64,000 nucleotides of DNA from NCBI GenBank assembly GCA_904063045.1, contig CAJFCJ010000010.1:186001-250000 (forward strand). Reading direction: 5' to 3'. Position numbers and translations under genes: made by a program. Positions 1 to 11,545 of the stretch are shown piece after piece. Numbering within the stretch: position 1 is the stretch's first letter; every line of letters starts with the position of its first letter. This stretch comes from Dimorphilus gyrociliatus. Taxonomy: Eukaryota; Annelida; Polychaeta; Dinophilidae. The notes under the pieces were generated by a model. It had not been told where the DNA came from. It was given only the letters and a program-made list of their open reading frames with translations, and ran no database searches.

Positions 1-332
1 AGTATAAACAATTACATAGGCATGAAGCTCTCTGTTGTCCTTAACAAATTAAGATTGTCTCTTATTGAGTAAGAAATAAATAATCCACTTTTCAATCAAT
101 TTCAAATTCAATATTAAAATATAACTGTGTCCTATAGGATAATAGTAGTAAAAACACTAATATGAGTAATATTAATTGAACTCAGTATCGTCAGAAGAGA
201 ATGAAGGTTTGCAGGATTGGACAAGGGAGGGGAATTCCAAAAAAATACGATATTGACATTATCTATATGACTAATTATTAATTGATTTATATAATTCTGA
301 ATTGGTTATTTTTTTTCTTTTCATAAAAAAAG

Positions 333-2288
333 ATGTTGGAAAAGGCGGAAATACAATAAGCTTCTTGGATGAAATAGTAACGTCATCGTCCTGTTCTACA
401 ATCGATGTTGAACTATCCAAAGTAATTACTGTTAGTTGTAAATCTCCTCAAACTATTGGTGAAACTTCAATAACTTGGACTAGTAATAAGACAGAACAAA
501 CTTTTTCAAAGACAACCGATTCTCAACCTCTAGAAATTGATAAGTATAACGCAACGAATGGTATTGTAACAACAGCCCAAAAGAATGTGATAGTTACAAA
601 AAGGAACGAAATTATCGAAGTTACTTGTGAGTTTCATTTACCGGATAATACAACTAAAATTACATGCGCTAAATTAAGGGGAGATCGTAAGTATAGGCTA
701 CTTATAATTAAGGAGTAGAATCAAAGTTATTATTTTCCCTCTGTTTTCAGCTTTGAACGAATGTTCAACAAGTCCTTGCAAGAATGGCGCCACTTGCGTC
801 GATCAGTTTAAGAATTTTACGTGTCAATGCCCTTCTTGCTATGGAGGGAATACTTGCGAGATTGGTAAAAAATTAATCATTATATTTAATTGATTTTTCT
901 TAAACATATAAATTTATTCTCTCTAAATTGGAAAATTCTCTACTATTCTTCGCTATTTAGATAAAATTGATGAATGCGCAAGTAATCCTTGTCCGTCCAA
1001 ATCAACTTGCGAAAATTTATGCGATGCCTATAAATGCACCTGTAATGTTAACTACAAAGGACCACTCTGCGACAAACGTAAGTAAATACTTCGTTAAATT
1101 TTAATTGATTATCTATTAAAACTGTTATCCTTTTACAAAAGCGTGTGGAAATATTAAATCTATTGACTCTGATACTCGAGTTCTTTATGGAACAAAACTC
1201 AATTTAACATGCGTAAAGAATTCTACTGATGGAAAATGTAACTAAAAATAGAATTTCTCATCCCTGCATTACAATGCAATTATTTAAATGATTTTCTTTT
1301 TGTTCTATCACTTTTAGATTCGTGGAAAGATGAAGCTGACAAGGAATTAAGTACTGATTCAGTTTTTGCGATTCAAGCTAATTTCTTGACTGCAAAACAT
1401 TACTATTGTAATGTTAAAACTGATGAATGTATATCAAAGTCACACATTAGAGTTTCCACCTACTATACCATTCATCCAAACACTACGGAAAAGAAAAATA
1501 TAGAGAAAAAAATAGGTGATAAAGTTGAATTAAAATGTACTGGTGAGGGCAGTCCAACTCCTCTTCTCTTTTGGAGATTTTCTGCTGAAGCTCAAGATGC
1601 TGGTGGAAATGTCACTACTCCTGAACCAACTAAAGCGTCGATTGTTACAAATAAGACAATCAACTCAACGACCTACGTTATTGACAAACTTTCTAAGGCA
1701 GACTTTGGAAAATATGAGTGTGTTGCTGAGATTGGACAGACTATTAAAAAGGTTATTCAGATTCTCAATCTAAAGGAAGCACCTTCGGAGGATGACAGTG
1801 GTCTTAAATGGTGGATTATCCTTCTTATAGTTCTTGGGAGCGTTTTGTTAGTGGCAGGAATAGTTATTTTGATTGTGGTATTGTGCATTAAGGGTGAATG
1901 CCCCGAATGTTGTACTTGTTGTAAATTACCTGCAATATGTCCTGCTGAGAAGTCGGTTGAAATCTCGAAAAGAGATCCTGCAAATGAACCAATGAAAAAT
2001 CCGATTATTAAAACAGAAACTGTAAATGAACAAGAAGAGAGAGATAACGAAGACGGTCTTACTTCAACAGGAAAAGGTTATCATTTACCTCCATCGTATA
2101 CAAAACCAGGAGCTCTACCTCCATTACCAGCAGCCAATCCAGTAAGTACTCCCCCTACTACTGTTAGAGATTTTCAATATAATTCTGAGTTATGTTTACA
2201 GGAAAAGAAAAGGAGAAGAAAAAAGAAGAAGCCTGTAGATACAGTAGACGAGGGAGAAGAAGATGAAACTAGAGAAAATGCAGACTAA
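333..2288 (+). CDS. Ig/EGF single-pass membrane protein, 5' end not in window
   Basis: Seven exons are supported: 333-686, 751-864, 961-1077, 1142-1237, 1318-2141 and 2202-2288, with at least one more expected upstream. In order they encode an Ig-like domain, an EGF repeat (NECSTSPCKNGATC), a second EGF repeat (DECASNPCPSKSTC), an Ig-like segment (LNLTC), a further Ig domain (ELKCTGEGSP ... KYECVAEIG), a transmembrane helix starting at WWIILLIVLG, and a cytoplasmic tail. The tail begins with a cysteine cluster (CPECCTCC, a possible palmitoylation site) and ends in a basic then acidic stretch. The first five introns are all phase 1, so each domain exon is symmetric, the usual sign of exon-shuffled extracellular proteins. 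Several N-glycosylation sequons are visible. This is probably a cell-surface adhesion or receptor-like protein. I do not recognise an ortholog. The signal peptide is not visible, so the N terminus lies before position 333. (Six exon intervals are listed; the seventh is the missing upstream one.). Confidence 0.8.
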
Positions 2289-3309
2289 CTATATTTTAAT
2301 AGTTTATAAGCAAACGTTCTCAATTTCTTAAAACTTTCACCTAACTGAAAAATTGTTCATTAGGTGTATTGCGGTTTATTAAAACTGCAGAATTTTGTTA
2401 AATATTGATAAAAACGTGCCTATTAAAATTAAGAAAGGATTTACTGTATATAATATGAATATATTTCAAATTGAATTCATTTTAAACCCTTTTTCCAGTC
2501 GTTGATTGTCTTCCATTTTCCTTTCCCATATTATATTCTCTTTCTCTTATTTTGCTATCAGTGCAAGAACATTTTCAATTCTTTAAATAGTAGAAAGAGA
2601 GAATAAAAGACATATTCAAATTTTACTATTTCATTTTAAAAGGATATAAAGAAACCTAAAAGCTATTCTTCCGTAATAAAAAGGAATAATTAAGTAAATA
2701 TTTGATTGAAAAACTGAATAATTCGTTAATTATATCATTTGTAATTAGATTAAAGAAAGATAAAAGAGAGAGACTATATGTATTGTTTTGTTTGTTTTAT
2801 ATTTCATCATTTTATTGACTTACTTTCTTTTTAATCGATTACTTTAAGAGTTTAAATAACTTTAATAATAGGCCGAAGACAAGGCTTTTTATACGAATAT
2901 TTAAAGAACATAGTTAATCTTTAAAATGATATGTCAAAGATGATATATTGTTTCTATGTCAGTTATATTCAATTAATTCTCATATTCCAATAACTAACTA
3001 CCTTTAAAACATTTTTTCTACCTTCCTTCATCCCTCGATCCTCATTCCATCACTTCCCTTCCACCTGGTGGGACTATTATTTATATCCCTCAACTAATTT
3101 TAAAACTTTCTGCATAGGGTCATTTTCTTATGCTCTCCTCATTTAATAGTTTTGAAATAGGTATTCTCTAAATCAATTGTGGAGAGTTCTTATCAGTAGA
3201 AGCTATTAAATAATTTTCTTTATGAAGAAATAAGATGATTGTTTATTTCTTGAAATATGAGAAGAATTTTATACTTTTCTCCTCTTTTCATAATCCCCGC
3301 ATATATTTG
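2289..3309. other. Intergenic AT-rich spacer
   Basis: This lies between the Ig/EGF gene and the MITD1 promoter. It contains short homopolymer runs and no open frame that I could connect to splice sites or a family. A pyrimidine-rich stretch lies around 3013-3065. I see no gene here. Confidence 0.6.
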
Positions 3310-3352
3310 TCATGTGATTGATCATGTGACATGGTTTTTTTTTACCACGTGA
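3310..3352. promoter_or_regulatory. E-box cluster upstream of MITD1
   Basis: Two copies of TCATGTGA (3310-3317 and 3322-3329) and one CACGTGA (3346-3352) lie 217-259 bases before the MITD1 start. TCATGTGA and CACGTGA are the forms bound by bHLH-zip factors of the MITF/TFE class. The match is seen in the sequence; the factor and function are inference. Confidence 0.35.
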
Positions 3353-3568
3353 TATAAGACCTATTCAAGCTGAAAAATGCTATTTAATAATAGTGAATAG
3401 GCAAACACTGGGCATTTTAGAAATTTCTTCTCTCGATAAAATTGACTGTTACAATTTTAAAAAATTAGAGCTTATCTTATCAAGTTTCTTTCTTATGAAT
3501 ATTAAGCAAAAAAGTACTAGATTAAAAATATATAAAATTACGCTTGGATCATTATAATCGCAGTAACA

Positions 3569-4981
3569 ATGGCTGATAAACTTTCTGGAGTCCAGTCATC
3601 AGCTGCCTCAGTTTTAAAAAGAGCTGTTGAACTTGACAATGATAAAAGATATTCAGATGCCCTTGTATGCTATCAAGAAGGTTTAGATCTTCTATTGCAA
3701 GTCATGAAAAGTAAGAATCAAGTTGTTAAACAGATTGACAGTACCAACTAGAGAACTTTATATTTTCAGTCGTAAATGAAGAAAAAAAGAAACAATACTA
3801 TAGAGAAAAAATATCAAATTATATGGCGAGAGCCGAAAAATTAAAAGAAGTAATTAAACAAGAAGAATCATTAAAAAATAGTTTGTTGTTTTCTTTTTTT
3901 ACAAAGATGATATTTCATACAAAAGCAAATATAGATGAAGTCACGCACATTTATATAAAAGACGATGATACTGGCTTTGGATACGAAAAGATATTTGGTA
4001 AATATTTAACAATGTCGGTAACAGAGGTAATCGTAGAAGATCCATATATAAGGAATCATCACCAGGTAAACTAGAGATAATTTTCCACACCCACAATTTT
4101 CATTCAGACGTGTTTCTTCAATTTCATTTCCCTCATAAGTCTATTTGTATTTACACTGGAAAGGAGAAAGGGAATGAAGGAAGGAACAAATGAAAGAGAG
4201 AACCGACTAAGAATGATATAATTTTAGAAAACAATAAAAATAGGAGAGGAAGAGTATACAAAGTAAAAAGAGAAATACATAGACAAAAAAAAAAGAACAC
4301 CAAGCGTTTTTTTTATAAATATATAGTTTTTTTTTTAAAGAAAAAAGAACTTGAAAAAGAGAAAAACTTGTTTTTATATAGATATTTTTTTTTAAAAGGT
4401 TAAAAAAAAAAATTCTCATCCTTTTTTTTTTCTTTGTATCATTTAACCAAATTATTCTTACTAAAAAATTTCTTTTATTCTATTTTTAGATCCTAAATTT
4501 TTTGAGATTCTGCGAAACAATCATAAAATCGGAAGCAAAAGTTAAAGTAATAAAATTGATAACAAGCTATGATCAGGTTAATATTCCATTAGCATCAACG
4601 TTTAATTTCGTTGTATGTTAATCTTATTTGCATATATATGTTTTAAATAGAATGATAGTAATATTAAGGAAGATCAACAAAAAAAGTTAGGCTTAATTAA
4701 GGAAAATTTGAAAAAGTATTCTATTGAATTAGAGATAAGCTTTTCGGAAACTTTACATGATCGAGAAATAACGTTAGTATATACAAACACTCTTAAATAT
4801 ACAGCATTGCCTTAATCTTGCATTTTATTTTATGTTTATTAATAGACTTAACAATGGATGGAAAATTAAAATTGGCAGAGGTTTGAATTATTTCAAAAAA
4901 GTTGGTAAATTTGACATTGGAACTTATGACTATGATTTGAGAAGTTGCCTTGAAACTATAATTGATATATATAAAATGTAA
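3569..4981 (+). CDS. MITD1: MIT domain-containing protein 1 (MITD1)
   Basis: Five exons (3569-3710, 3770-4065, 4490-4576, 4651-4772, 4846-4981) give about 260 residues; human MITD1 has 249. Residues 1-75 form the MIT three-helix domain that binds ESCRT-III tails ([20 protein letters not shown]). The C-terminal half is the membrane-binding phospholipase-D-like domain, recognised by TVEVIV-type text before [10 protein letters not shown], then [13 protein letters not shown], and [16 protein letters not shown]. In animals MITD1 acts at the midbody during abscission. The ATG at 3569 sits in a good context (acaATGG) and starts the MIT domain directly. Exon 2 carries about 15 residues not expected from the family; they correspond to a possible unrecognised 45-base intron (see findings). 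Intron 3 (4066-4489) is full of A and T runs. The text reads [17 protein letters not shown] across the exon 2 end. Confidence 0.93.
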
Positions 4982-5415
4982 AGAATTTTCTTAAATATAC
5001 TTTTTTCTCTGTTTTAACTTCAGGTTTTTCGAATTTATATCATTAAATCAACGCCATCTAGTATTTGTTTTGACTTATTTGGTCAGTAATAAGAAAGGGT
5101 ATAAGTTACAGCTCCATTAGAAAAGTAACGTGTGTTAATAGATAGACATGCTGATACATCTTATAGATTATTTGTAAAGATAATACTATATTCTATATTT
5201 GTGAAGATTTACCTAATTGAAATATTTAAATGAATTAAGAATTAGCAGATTGAATAAGAAATCTGTCTTTTTTTTGTTTGTTTTCCAGTTTTGTTTTGCA
5301 GTTTACTTTGTTCTTTCAAGAGAAAATATTTAACGTTTCTTTGCTTCTTTTTCAAGAGTATCTTCTTCGTGAAGAGAAAAAGCTTTTGCTAATAACCTTT
5401 TTTCTCTTCTTCAAG

Positions 5416-8400
5416 CTATAATGCAGTTTCTGTTGTTCCACTTCTCTTGCCGGATGTGGAAGTCAAAGATCCAAGAGTCCTAATATCTTTCATGCTATCT
5501 ATCTGCAGTTCTTGATTTTCAATAATATGCATTGGCAACCTTTCATCCAAGGCTAATTTTTCTTTTCTCATTAATTCACCTCTCCTCTCCAATTGTTCTG
5601 TATAAATAATTGATAAGTTCATATTTGATTTGCCTCTCTTTGCAAGCTTCTTTTTGCGGAATTTTTGGCGTAAAGTTCGGCGAAATTTCCTCGAACCTAA
5701 AGCGTAAATCAATGGATTTACACTAGCTGACAAAAGAGTTATCATTTTTGCAAAACAGCCAATAATCTTGGTAATCCTACTAATTTCACTTTCGGAAAGA
5801 CTTTCGTCTAACTTAGAGTAAAAAGACGGTGTCCATAGTAACAGAAATGCTACTAATAATCCTACAAGTCTAACAGTAGTGGTAGATTTCCCCTTGATAT
5901 TTTGATAGGAATGAGAAACACCAGAAATACTGGATAAATTTTCGCCATCAACTTTACTTTCGTTATTTGTTGGCGCAGTTACAAGTATTCTCGTATTCAC
6001 ATCTCCAATTCTTCTTGCGTGATTTCTAGCAATTACTATTATTCTTATATAACAATAAATCATCATAGAAAGAGGTAGCATATAACAAGAAGCGAAATAA
6101 AAAATTGAATAGGATTTACTCTTTTTCCATACAACATCACATCCTAATCTCCAGTCGACCATTTCGATATCAGCCCAGCCAAATAGTGGTACAATAGTTA
6201 CTAAGAAAGCTTGACCCCATGTCCAAACAATCAGCTTAAGAGCGTAGCGAGAATTTGATTGACTGGAGTGTTCGAAACAGTGAATGACCGCATGATATCT
6301 ATCGAATGAAATGCAGGCTAACCACAAAAGACTTGATAGTTCCGGCAGATTCGTTAGAAGGAAGACGAAAGTACAGGCATTCTAATAGAGAAAAGAATCT
6401 GTATATAGTATATACAGTATACTGTAAAAACTAATACATGACATAAAATGGAGGTTAACGTCATTTAAATGGATACACCACTTTCAGCTTATTACTATAT
6501 ATATAATTGGATACATTATAAGCTAATTTTAATTAATTAATCGAAATATTAAAGGTCAAAATATTAGTATTAAGTGTCAATTGAATTAAGGAGTTTCCTT
6601 TGTTGTCTGCGCCCTTTCCCTCAAAGATTATTCTATTATCATAATCAATTCAATTTCCAAATTAATAACTTTTAATTTTTTTAAATTAGGTTAATTAATA
6701 ACTTTTTAACTATTATTATAAAAATTATAAAATTTTTTCCTTATAATTAGTAATTTTCGATAAACAGAAAAGAAAACAGCAAAAAAACACTATTTAAATA
6801 ATTAAATAATTAATTATGGTACATGATTAAAAAAGAAAAAAAGCAATGTGACATAGACAGGTGCGGAAGATGTCGAATTTCATTCCCTCCCTCTTTCTCA
6901 AAAAAGAAAACAAAAATAGAAAGAGAAAGAAGTATAACAAAGAAACTATCTTTTATCCTGTCATCCTCATTTAATGTATAGTGCGCTCTTTCTTTTCTGT
7001 TTTTTTTTTATGCTTTATTTTCAAAGCGATCCCATATACCGTGTTTTTTTTTCCTTATCTATTCCTAGCAAAAATTATGGATTGTATGGACGATGTCGAA
7101 AGGTTGTTTTATTTTATTTTTTTACTTTTATCTGGTTGTATTGTGTGCAAAAAAAAAAGTCAAATTAGAAAAATCGGGCTTCAGACAACATCTCTTTTTA
7201 CGCTTTAGATGAAATTTGAAACGTTTCTATTAGCGTTTGTCATGTATTTTTTTTCCTGAAAAGTCACTTGTTAGCTCTTAAGACATTATTAACAAGAGAA
7301 CTTAAAAAGCGGTTTTTTAGCTTTTATAGGTATTCTTAAGATGTTTTAATCACTTGAAGGATAAACCCTGCTAATATAGAGCTTAACAAAAAAATCTATA
7401 TAGATGATAGTTGATAAAACAGAGAAATCGAAAACTGGAAGAAAATGGAATAAGTCTATTATAAAAGTTTACAATAAGAAAAGAACTATACTCTGAATGT
7501 ATAGATATCATACATATATTCTATACTCTCCTCCTTAATAGGAATTTGTTGTTGCACATAGAATGAACTGCTGCATCCTCTACAGGAAGAGTAACACAAT
7601 TTTTATTGTTGCCTATTGAAAAGATTACCAAGTATCTCATAGGGAAAGTTGAAATATGTGCACTTAGTAAGTTTAGATTACACCTTTGACAGTCCATTGT
7701 CAAAATATGTAGAATAACACCTTTAAATCATAATTTACTAAAATGTTTTTATATAGAAAATTAACATAGACATCCAGTTCATTTATTTCTAGGAATAGTT
7801 AAAAGAAAATATTCATATTAGTGTATAGAAGGGCAAAGATACAAGAGCGAGAGAGAGAGAGAAAAAAGAGAGAGATAGACAGAGGGATGTGAGACAGAAA
7901 ATGACTGAGGATAAAGGATAAAAAAAGAAATTTTTTTAGCTTTAGATAGAATCCTTTCAGGATAATAAACAAAGGATGGAATTCGGGAAGGGAGGCGGAG
8001 TGCAATGGTGAATTTTTTATGTGGTTAATTAGGTAAACGTTTGGTTTTCCTACCTATAATTTAAATATAATAAAAATACTTTACTTATTTTATATAATAA
8101 TCCATCTTTACAGTGTCTTTAATAATATTCCCTATAATATTAAGGTGCTGTATTTTTTGTATAATAATTACTTCTTCGTTAATTAAGCTACTAACCCAGA
8201 ATTATGGAACGCGTTATCTCATTTAAACCCTTCTTAATAAATCATTCTCCTCACCTATGATTAATATTATTAGCAGACAATGAACCCGTGTAGGCTGAAT
8301 TTTGGACAAATAACAAAAACATTTGTTAAACCCTAATCTACACAAGGAAAAAAGTGTAAAGATGTGAATAGTAGAAGCTTAAAGTCCATATATCTAATAT

Positions 8401-9206
8401 ACAGTGTCTTTTGTTAAAATACTACTAGTAGCTAAATTGGCAGAATATGTCCAATAAATTGAGCATAGAAACAATATTAAAAACAAAGAAACATTGAAAT
8501 AAAATTAACAAATTAACAATATTAAGACTAATAATAATATTAAGGAAATATGTGTTAAGATAAGTTAATTAATTTTAGATAAACACTGTTTAATTAGTAA
8601 GAGGATATACTTGCTATTTTGTTTTTAAAAGTTATTTTTAGGCTATCTACAGTATTTTAGTGCAATGCAGAGTAAGTAAAATAAAAAAAAAAGAGAGAGA
8701 GAGAGAACATACAGTTTTATTTGAATATAATAAATCCTTTTCTCAATTATTAAATAATTATTCTAATAATTAGTTATATACTAAAAAGCTATTTTTATAG
8801 ATTTTCGGGTTTAATTATGATATTTTAGTTGAAATATTGAATTAATTATACTTTTATTTCTTTTTTTTTTCCTTTCTCCTTTTGCAATTTATAGTATTTT
8901 TAGTTTTTTTCTAGATATTTTAAAATTTACCTGTGAAAAATTATGTTGCTTTATTACAATTGATAAAGAAATTGGTACGGCGACAATCCCCGTTAATAAA
9001 TCTCCAATTGCCAAATTTATGAGAAAAACCGATGTAATATTGCGTAATCGTTTTAGTGTAACTATTGCCAAAATAACTAAACTGTTCGTAAAGATAGACA
9101 CAACAGCAATTAGGAATAAAAATGCTGTAATTAGTATCCTATATGCCGATGATAATTCTTCCAAGAAATTTGTGCCATTTGAGCTAAAAGTAGTCTTGTT
9201 CGTCAT
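5416..9206 (-). CDS. Orphan class A (rhodopsin-like) GPCR
   Basis: Two exons, 9206-8931 and 6381-5416, join in phase 0 to give 413 residues. Exon 1 carries an extracellular N terminus with Asn sequons, TM1 (with N in FTNSLVILAIV) and TM2 (LINLAIGDLLTG, holding the conserved D). Exon 2 begins at the conserved TM3 cysteine (NACTFVF). It contains the DRY motif (SFDRYHAVI), the second-loop cysteine (LGCDVVW), TM6 with LLLWTPSFY, and TM7 NPLIYALGSRKFRRTL. A long basic tail follows. The splice at the start of TM3 is common in invertebrate class A receptors. The features fit a functional plasma-membrane receptor. No ligand class can be assigned: TM6 has W-T-P rather than the CWxP of most amine and peptide receptors. 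The single intron is about 2.5 kb, very long for this window. Confidence 0.88.
6384..8928 (-). other. Long intron of the GPCR gene
   Basis: The donor is read at 8930-8929 and the acceptor at 6383-6382 on the minus strand. The interior is AT-rich with a purine tract of GA repeats (about 7848-7880) and another GA run near 8692-8706. Open frames here are short, low in complexity and without family resemblance. A perfect palindrome TACAGTATACTGTA lies just inside the 3' end, at 6413-6426. Confidence 0.6.
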
Positions 9207-10209
9207 TTCTCAACCTATGAAGTTTTCACCATCAACCTGCCGGCATGGCGCCATCTATGAAAATTCCTCGCCTGTCCTTTCCCACGTAGTGAGCTCGCAA
9301 TTGAAAGGGAAATCAGGACAAAAGTATATCAAAGGCGTGTAATAAACTATTTAAACTGCTTAGTCTAATTTGACGGAGAAATTAGAGACAAGAAATGAAA
9401 CATTCAAACAGTTTTAATGCCTTTGACCGATAGTAACCTTGATAAAAACGCTAATGAAACTGATGTACTTTTGAAATTTTACACGCTTTCCATATGTGTT
9501 TCCCAAGTTAATAAAGGCATAAACAATGCCAATAGAAATGGCTGATGAATTTCTTAAATTAAATCAGAGTACCTGTTTTTTTCTCTCCATCAATTTTTAG
9601 CAATTGCTTTTATCTCTTTTTCTGTATTTCTCTCATTCTTTAGGCTTAAAGTCACACTATATTTTAATTAATACCATATATGTACACAGTAAACTGTGCA
9701 TACAGAATGGCACACATACGTGATATTATATAGTGGCATGTATATATAAAAAGGAAGAGTGTATATAAACATATCTTTATATATAGTATATGTTATATTA
9801 TATGTAAACGGATAAAGATAAATCTTCAGTTTTAAAAGAGTACTATAATAGGTAATTTACTTATATTCACTTAATAGAATTTCTTTTGGTCGATATGATT
9901 ATAATAGACATCCGACTCTTATCCGTCAATAGCATATTAGATGGAGTAGAAGAATTTCTACGCATTAGTTTCGAAAACATCAAGTATAGATTGAAGTTTT
10001 CTAATAAACATCTAATTATGAATTTAGATGGATTGTGATTACTTATGCTCTATCTATAAAACAAACAATGTATATCTGTTACATCTATGTTGCACTCAAA
10101 AATTCTGTATTTCGTCATCTTCAATCAGCAAATGTACAGAAAAAGAAAGAGGTTTTAACAACCACTTGAGCCACGCCCTTCACTTCGGTACGCCTCTATC
10201 AAGATAATT
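9207..10209. other. Intergenic region between GPCR start and MRPL30 end
   Basis: This region holds the GPCR 5' flank and the MRPL30 3' flank. GCGCCATCTATG at 9248-9259 resembles an invertebrate CTCF core (see findings). A run of alternating T and A with tatatg motifs occupies about 9715-9800. No gene is seen. Confidence 0.55.
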
Positions 10210-11170
10210 TCACTGCCACCAACTAAGAATTTCCTTCTGTCGCTTCCTCTCCAATTCCGATACTTTATCAACTTTCATGGGAAAATCGTATACGGCTGGA
10301 AAATAGTCTTTATGCACTAGTTTCATGTCCATTAGTCGGCGGTGATAGGTCTTCAAGAAGTGTCCTGTTATTCTCTTTTTCTGAGAATCTTCTGATAGTG
10401 AATTACCTGCCTCAGGCCGAGGCATATATATTAATTCCCCATTTGACTTTAAGGTCATTTGAGAAAGTAAGTTATCGTCCTCTGGTAAACCTTGTGGAAG
10501 TTTTAAAGGCTGAATAACTAATAGATGCTTAACTTCTTTTAATAGTTTATTATTTTCGGGCGTATTCATAACGACAACAGGTTTATTGCACTGTAAGTGT
10601 AAAAATATTTAAAGTTGTTAGAGTATACTGGAGACGATCTACATTTTACTTACTTTCTCCTTTAAATTAAACTTTTCAATTATTCTTTTTTCCCACCATG
10701 GCCTATGTCTTAGCGGCTTAACTCGATAGACAACATGCAATTTTGCAGGTTCTTCTTGATTTTCTTTAGATAACTCTCTTTCTTTTTTAAATTCTATGAG
10801 TGGTTTTGCCCATGCTGTGACAGCGGGTGGTTTTCTATCCCTCGGCCTATGTCGAAACATCATAGATTTTTATACTAAAAGCTAACATTAATTAAACAAT
10901 TATTACCTTCTGAGAAATCGTCGACCGCAATATTGATAAGGTAAAGTAGCATTCTAAAGTTAAAAGAAACATGTTTTGATAATGAGCGATAAAACAAGTA
11001 TAAACACAATAAAACAAATTTATTTAGATAACTAAATATTGTTAAACATTATATATAAGACAATTAAAATAAATTATAAATACATAAATCAAACAATAAT
11101 AGAAAAGTCTATTAAATTTTACCTTAAAGATATTAGAAGAGAATTTTAAAATATTTGTGAAGGTCGCCAT
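10210..11170 (-). CDS. MRPL30: Mitochondrial large-subunit ribosomal protein uL30m
   Basis: Four exons on the minus strand (11170-11123, 10953-10907, 10849-10654, 10590-10210) give 223 residues. The two small 5' exons supply a mitochondrial-targeting-like N terminus that begins MATFTNILKFSSNIFK. The family core is clear: KLHVVYRVKPLRHRPWWEKR, then LLKEVKHLLVIQPLKLPQGLP, then LKSNGELI, all matching uL30m. A C-terminal extension of about 60 residues is rich in basic residues and ends LSWWQ. I chose the ATG at 11170 because it precedes a basic, hydroxylated leader. The internal ATG at 10863 is rejected: only the acceptor just after it (exon start 10849) keeps frame with the preceding exon. The AQR stop lies about 375 bases upstream on the same strand. 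The product would work in mitochondrial translation. Confidence 0.9.
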
Positions 11171-11545
11171 GCTTTATAATCAACACGGTTGTGTTAAAAT
11201 ATACTCAATATAGAACTACTGAAACTATTTTGAAAAAGAAAACTTTCCTAAATAAAGAAAATTCTTATTAAAATTAAAAATATCGTATACTTTAAAAATT
11301 TCTGAAATCCCTGTTATATTTTCAATAATGGTACAGTTTTGTAAAAGCCTACATATAGAAATGAAGAATGCGATATTTTATTAGATCTGTAAATATATTT
11401 GTAAACTGAATATATAGTTGCAGAGTTATGTACAAACAATAGAAAGTTCCACAAATAAGAAAATGATAGAATGGAAAAACAGTACTATATTAATTTACAA
11501 GACGAAAATGTGAATTTACTTAAGAATACTTTATACTTGAATTAT

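Noticed and set aside
190-262. Possible upstream exon of the Ig/EGF gene
   Set aside because: A frame reading EENEGLQDWTREGN is open here, but no GT donor in the right phase was found before the stop.
4207-4419. 70-codon minus-strand frame
   Set aside because: Made of F, K and L codons from A/T runs inside a MITD1 intron; no family resemblance.
6974-7208. Two overlapping plus-strand frames
   Set aside because: Low-complexity phenylalanine-rich text in the GPCR intron; no start context or splice support.
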